Below, piece by piece: positions 15,511-16,682 of a stretch of 16,682 nt of DNA. Where the stretch lies: assembly GCA_007131745.1 (NCBI GenBank), contig SLPX01000308.1:1-16682 (forward strand). The letters are read 5' to 3'. The position numbers and the translations under genes are program-made. The notes under the pieces were generated by a model. The model worked only from the letters and a program-made list of their open reading frames with translations. It was not told the DNA's origin and did not search any database. How positions within the stretch are numbered: the first letter of the stretch is position 1; every line of letters starts with the position of its first letter. Origin of the DNA: Myxococcales bacterium (GTDB lineage Bacteria > Myxococcota > Polyangia > HGW-17 > SLPX01).

Positions 15511-16682
15511 ATGTTGGAATTGCGGGTCTCAAGAAGAATCAGAATTCCCGATCCCCTGCAACTCGAATTGTATCGCAGGGTTCCGGAGTTGGGTCCCAGG
15601 ATTTTGTTTTTCAGCGGTGGAACAGCGCTAAGGGATGTGAGTCGGCAACTTGTGGCTTACACTCACAATTCCATTCACATAATGACCCCCTTTGATTCCG
15701 GGGGGAGTTCGGCCAAGCTCAGAAAAGCTTTCCGCATGCTTGCAGTGGGTGATTTGCGAAACCGGTTGATGGCTCTCGCCGACAGGTCTGTGAAGGCCCA
15801 AAAGGAAATCATCCGGCTCTTTGCATTTCGTTTTCCGAAAGATGAGAGCGATAAAAAACTGCGGCGACGGCTGGATAGGCTGGCGGAGGGAAGAGACCCG
15901 ATGATTCGCGCCGTGGCCGACCCCATGCGAAGATTGATTCGAAATCATCTTGGGCATTTTCTGAACAAGATGCCGAAAGAGTTTGATCTCAGCGGAGCCA
16001 ACATAGGTAATCTGATTTTGGCCGGCGGCTACTTGAATAACGACAGGCACATTGATTCAGTGGTTTTTCTTTTTTCCAAACTGGTCCAGGTCAGGGGAGT
16101 TGTGAGACCGGTCAGCAGTGAGAACATGCATCTGGCAGCAGAGCTTGAAGACGGCGAAACACTCGTAGGCCAGCATCTTCTCACCGGGAGGGAGGTTCCG
16201 CCGTTGACATCGCCCGTCGCGAATCTATACCTTGCGCGCCGCTTGAAAAAACCCGAGTCCGAGGAGGTTTTTGTGCGGAAGAAAATCCGCAAACTCATTA
16301 GAAGCGCCCATTTGATTTGCTACCCAATCGGAAGTTTTTACACCAGCCTGGTGGCCAATCTTCTGCTCAAAGGAATCGGGGACGCGATCGCTGAGGCCGG
16401 CGTGCCGAAGATCTATATTCCGAATTCCTCCGTGGATGTAGAAGAAATCGGCATGGATCTCCCCCTTAAGGTAAAAACCCTGATCCACTATCTGCACAAG
16501 AGTTGTGAAAAACCCCGTCGGACGGATGAGCTTATTTCCCATGTTGCCGTGGATACCGTCAATACGGGGGTGAAGTTGGATGACATCAAGAAAGTGAGGG
16601 ATCTGGGAGTCGAGGTTGTGGATCTTCCGCTCGCTACCGACCGCACCGCTCCCTTGCTGGATTCCAAGAAGTTGGTGGAAAC
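15511..16682 (+). CDS. CofD/YvcK-like protein of a GAK-type cassette (3' end missing)
   Basis: The frame opens at ATG 15511 and runs off the window after 390 codons. The translation begins MLELRVSRRIRIPDP. CofD/YvcK landmarks are all present: a nucleotide-binding loop FFSGGTALRDVS (33-44), MTPFDSGGSSAKLRKAF (58-74), AVGDLRNRLMALAD (78-91), GANIGNLILAGGYL (162-175) and YPIGSFYTSLVANLL (271-285), which corresponds to the GPGSxYTSxxPNLL stretch of YvcK/CofD. CofD transfers phospholactate to a flavin precursor, while YvcK binds UDP-sugars and regulates cell-wall metabolism; which model applies is unknown. I recall this family as 'GAK system CofD-like protein'. It starts 41 nt after the kinase stop; a weak AGGA at 15492-15495 is the best upstream site. 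The missing 3' end may be followed by further members of the system. Confidence 0.9.
   Translation, partial: MLELRVSRRIRIPDPLQLELYRRVPELGPRILFFSGGTALRDVSRQLVAYTHNSIHIMTPFDSGGSSAKLRKAFRMLAVGDLRNRLMALADRSVKAQKEIIRLFAFRFPKDESDKKLRRRLDRLAEGRDPMIRAVADPMRRLIRNHLGHFLNKMPKEFDLSGANIGNLILAGGYLNNDRHIDSVVFLFSKLVQVRGVVRPVSSENMHLAAELEDGETLVGQHLLTGREVPPLTSPVANLYLARRLKKPESEEVFVRKKIRKLIRSAHLICYPIGSFYTSLVANLLLKGIGDAIAEAGVPKIYIPNSSVDVEEIGMDLPLKVKTLIHYLHKSCEKPRRTDELISHVAVDTVNTGVKLDDIKKVRDLGVEVVDLPLATDRTAPLLDSKKLVE

Overview
The window reads left to right as one continuous set of plus-strand genes with short gaps and balanced-to-moderately GC-rich base composition. Three things point to a delta-proteobacterial lineage in the broad sense, most likely Myxococcota or a neighbour: an FtsY with a long acidic N-terminal extension, two outer-membrane beta-barrel proteins of a type I associate with Myxococcus, and a multi-thousand-residue TPR protein. 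The assignment is by resemblance only. No tRNA, rRNA, CRISPR array, insertion sequence or phage gene was seen.

Layout. (1) 1-1164: the 3' part of ftsY, the signal recognition particle receptor GTPase, with a 24-bp tandem repeat encoding an acidic octapeptide. (2) 1430-2383 and 2405-3274: two secreted beta-barrel outer-membrane proteins in tandem, 21 nt apart. (3) 3465-11663: one gene of 8.2 kb for a cytoplasmic-looking TPR solenoid of about 2,732 residues. An aromatic or Trp position recurs almost exactly every 72 codons. The array is split by a charged linker and capped by a separate C-terminal domain. (4) 11785 to the right edge: a tight four-gene block encoding a PhoU-like/APH-type phosphotransferase fusion, an ATP-grasp enzyme, an HPr-kinase-like P-loop kinase and a CofD/YvcK-like protein that runs off the window.

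The last block is the most interesting part. Its ATP-grasp, HprK-related and CofD-like genes match the cassette that protein-family databases label, from memory, the 'GAK system', whose biochemistry is not established. The ATP-grasp and kinase genes overlap by ATGA and the other gaps are 26 and 41 nt, so co-translation and a shared pathway are likely. The block combines a possible amide ligase, two different phosphotransferases, a nucleotide- or phospho-compound-binding Rossmann protein and a PhoU-type sensor. No HPr or PTS gene is visible, so the kinase substrate is unknown. A reasonable inference is a small-molecule or protein modification pathway linked to phosphate status.

The two barrels and the TPR giant may form a separate envelope-associated unit. 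That arrangement recalls the OMP and giant-TPR components of myxobacterial gliding machinery, but the evidence here is only architectural.
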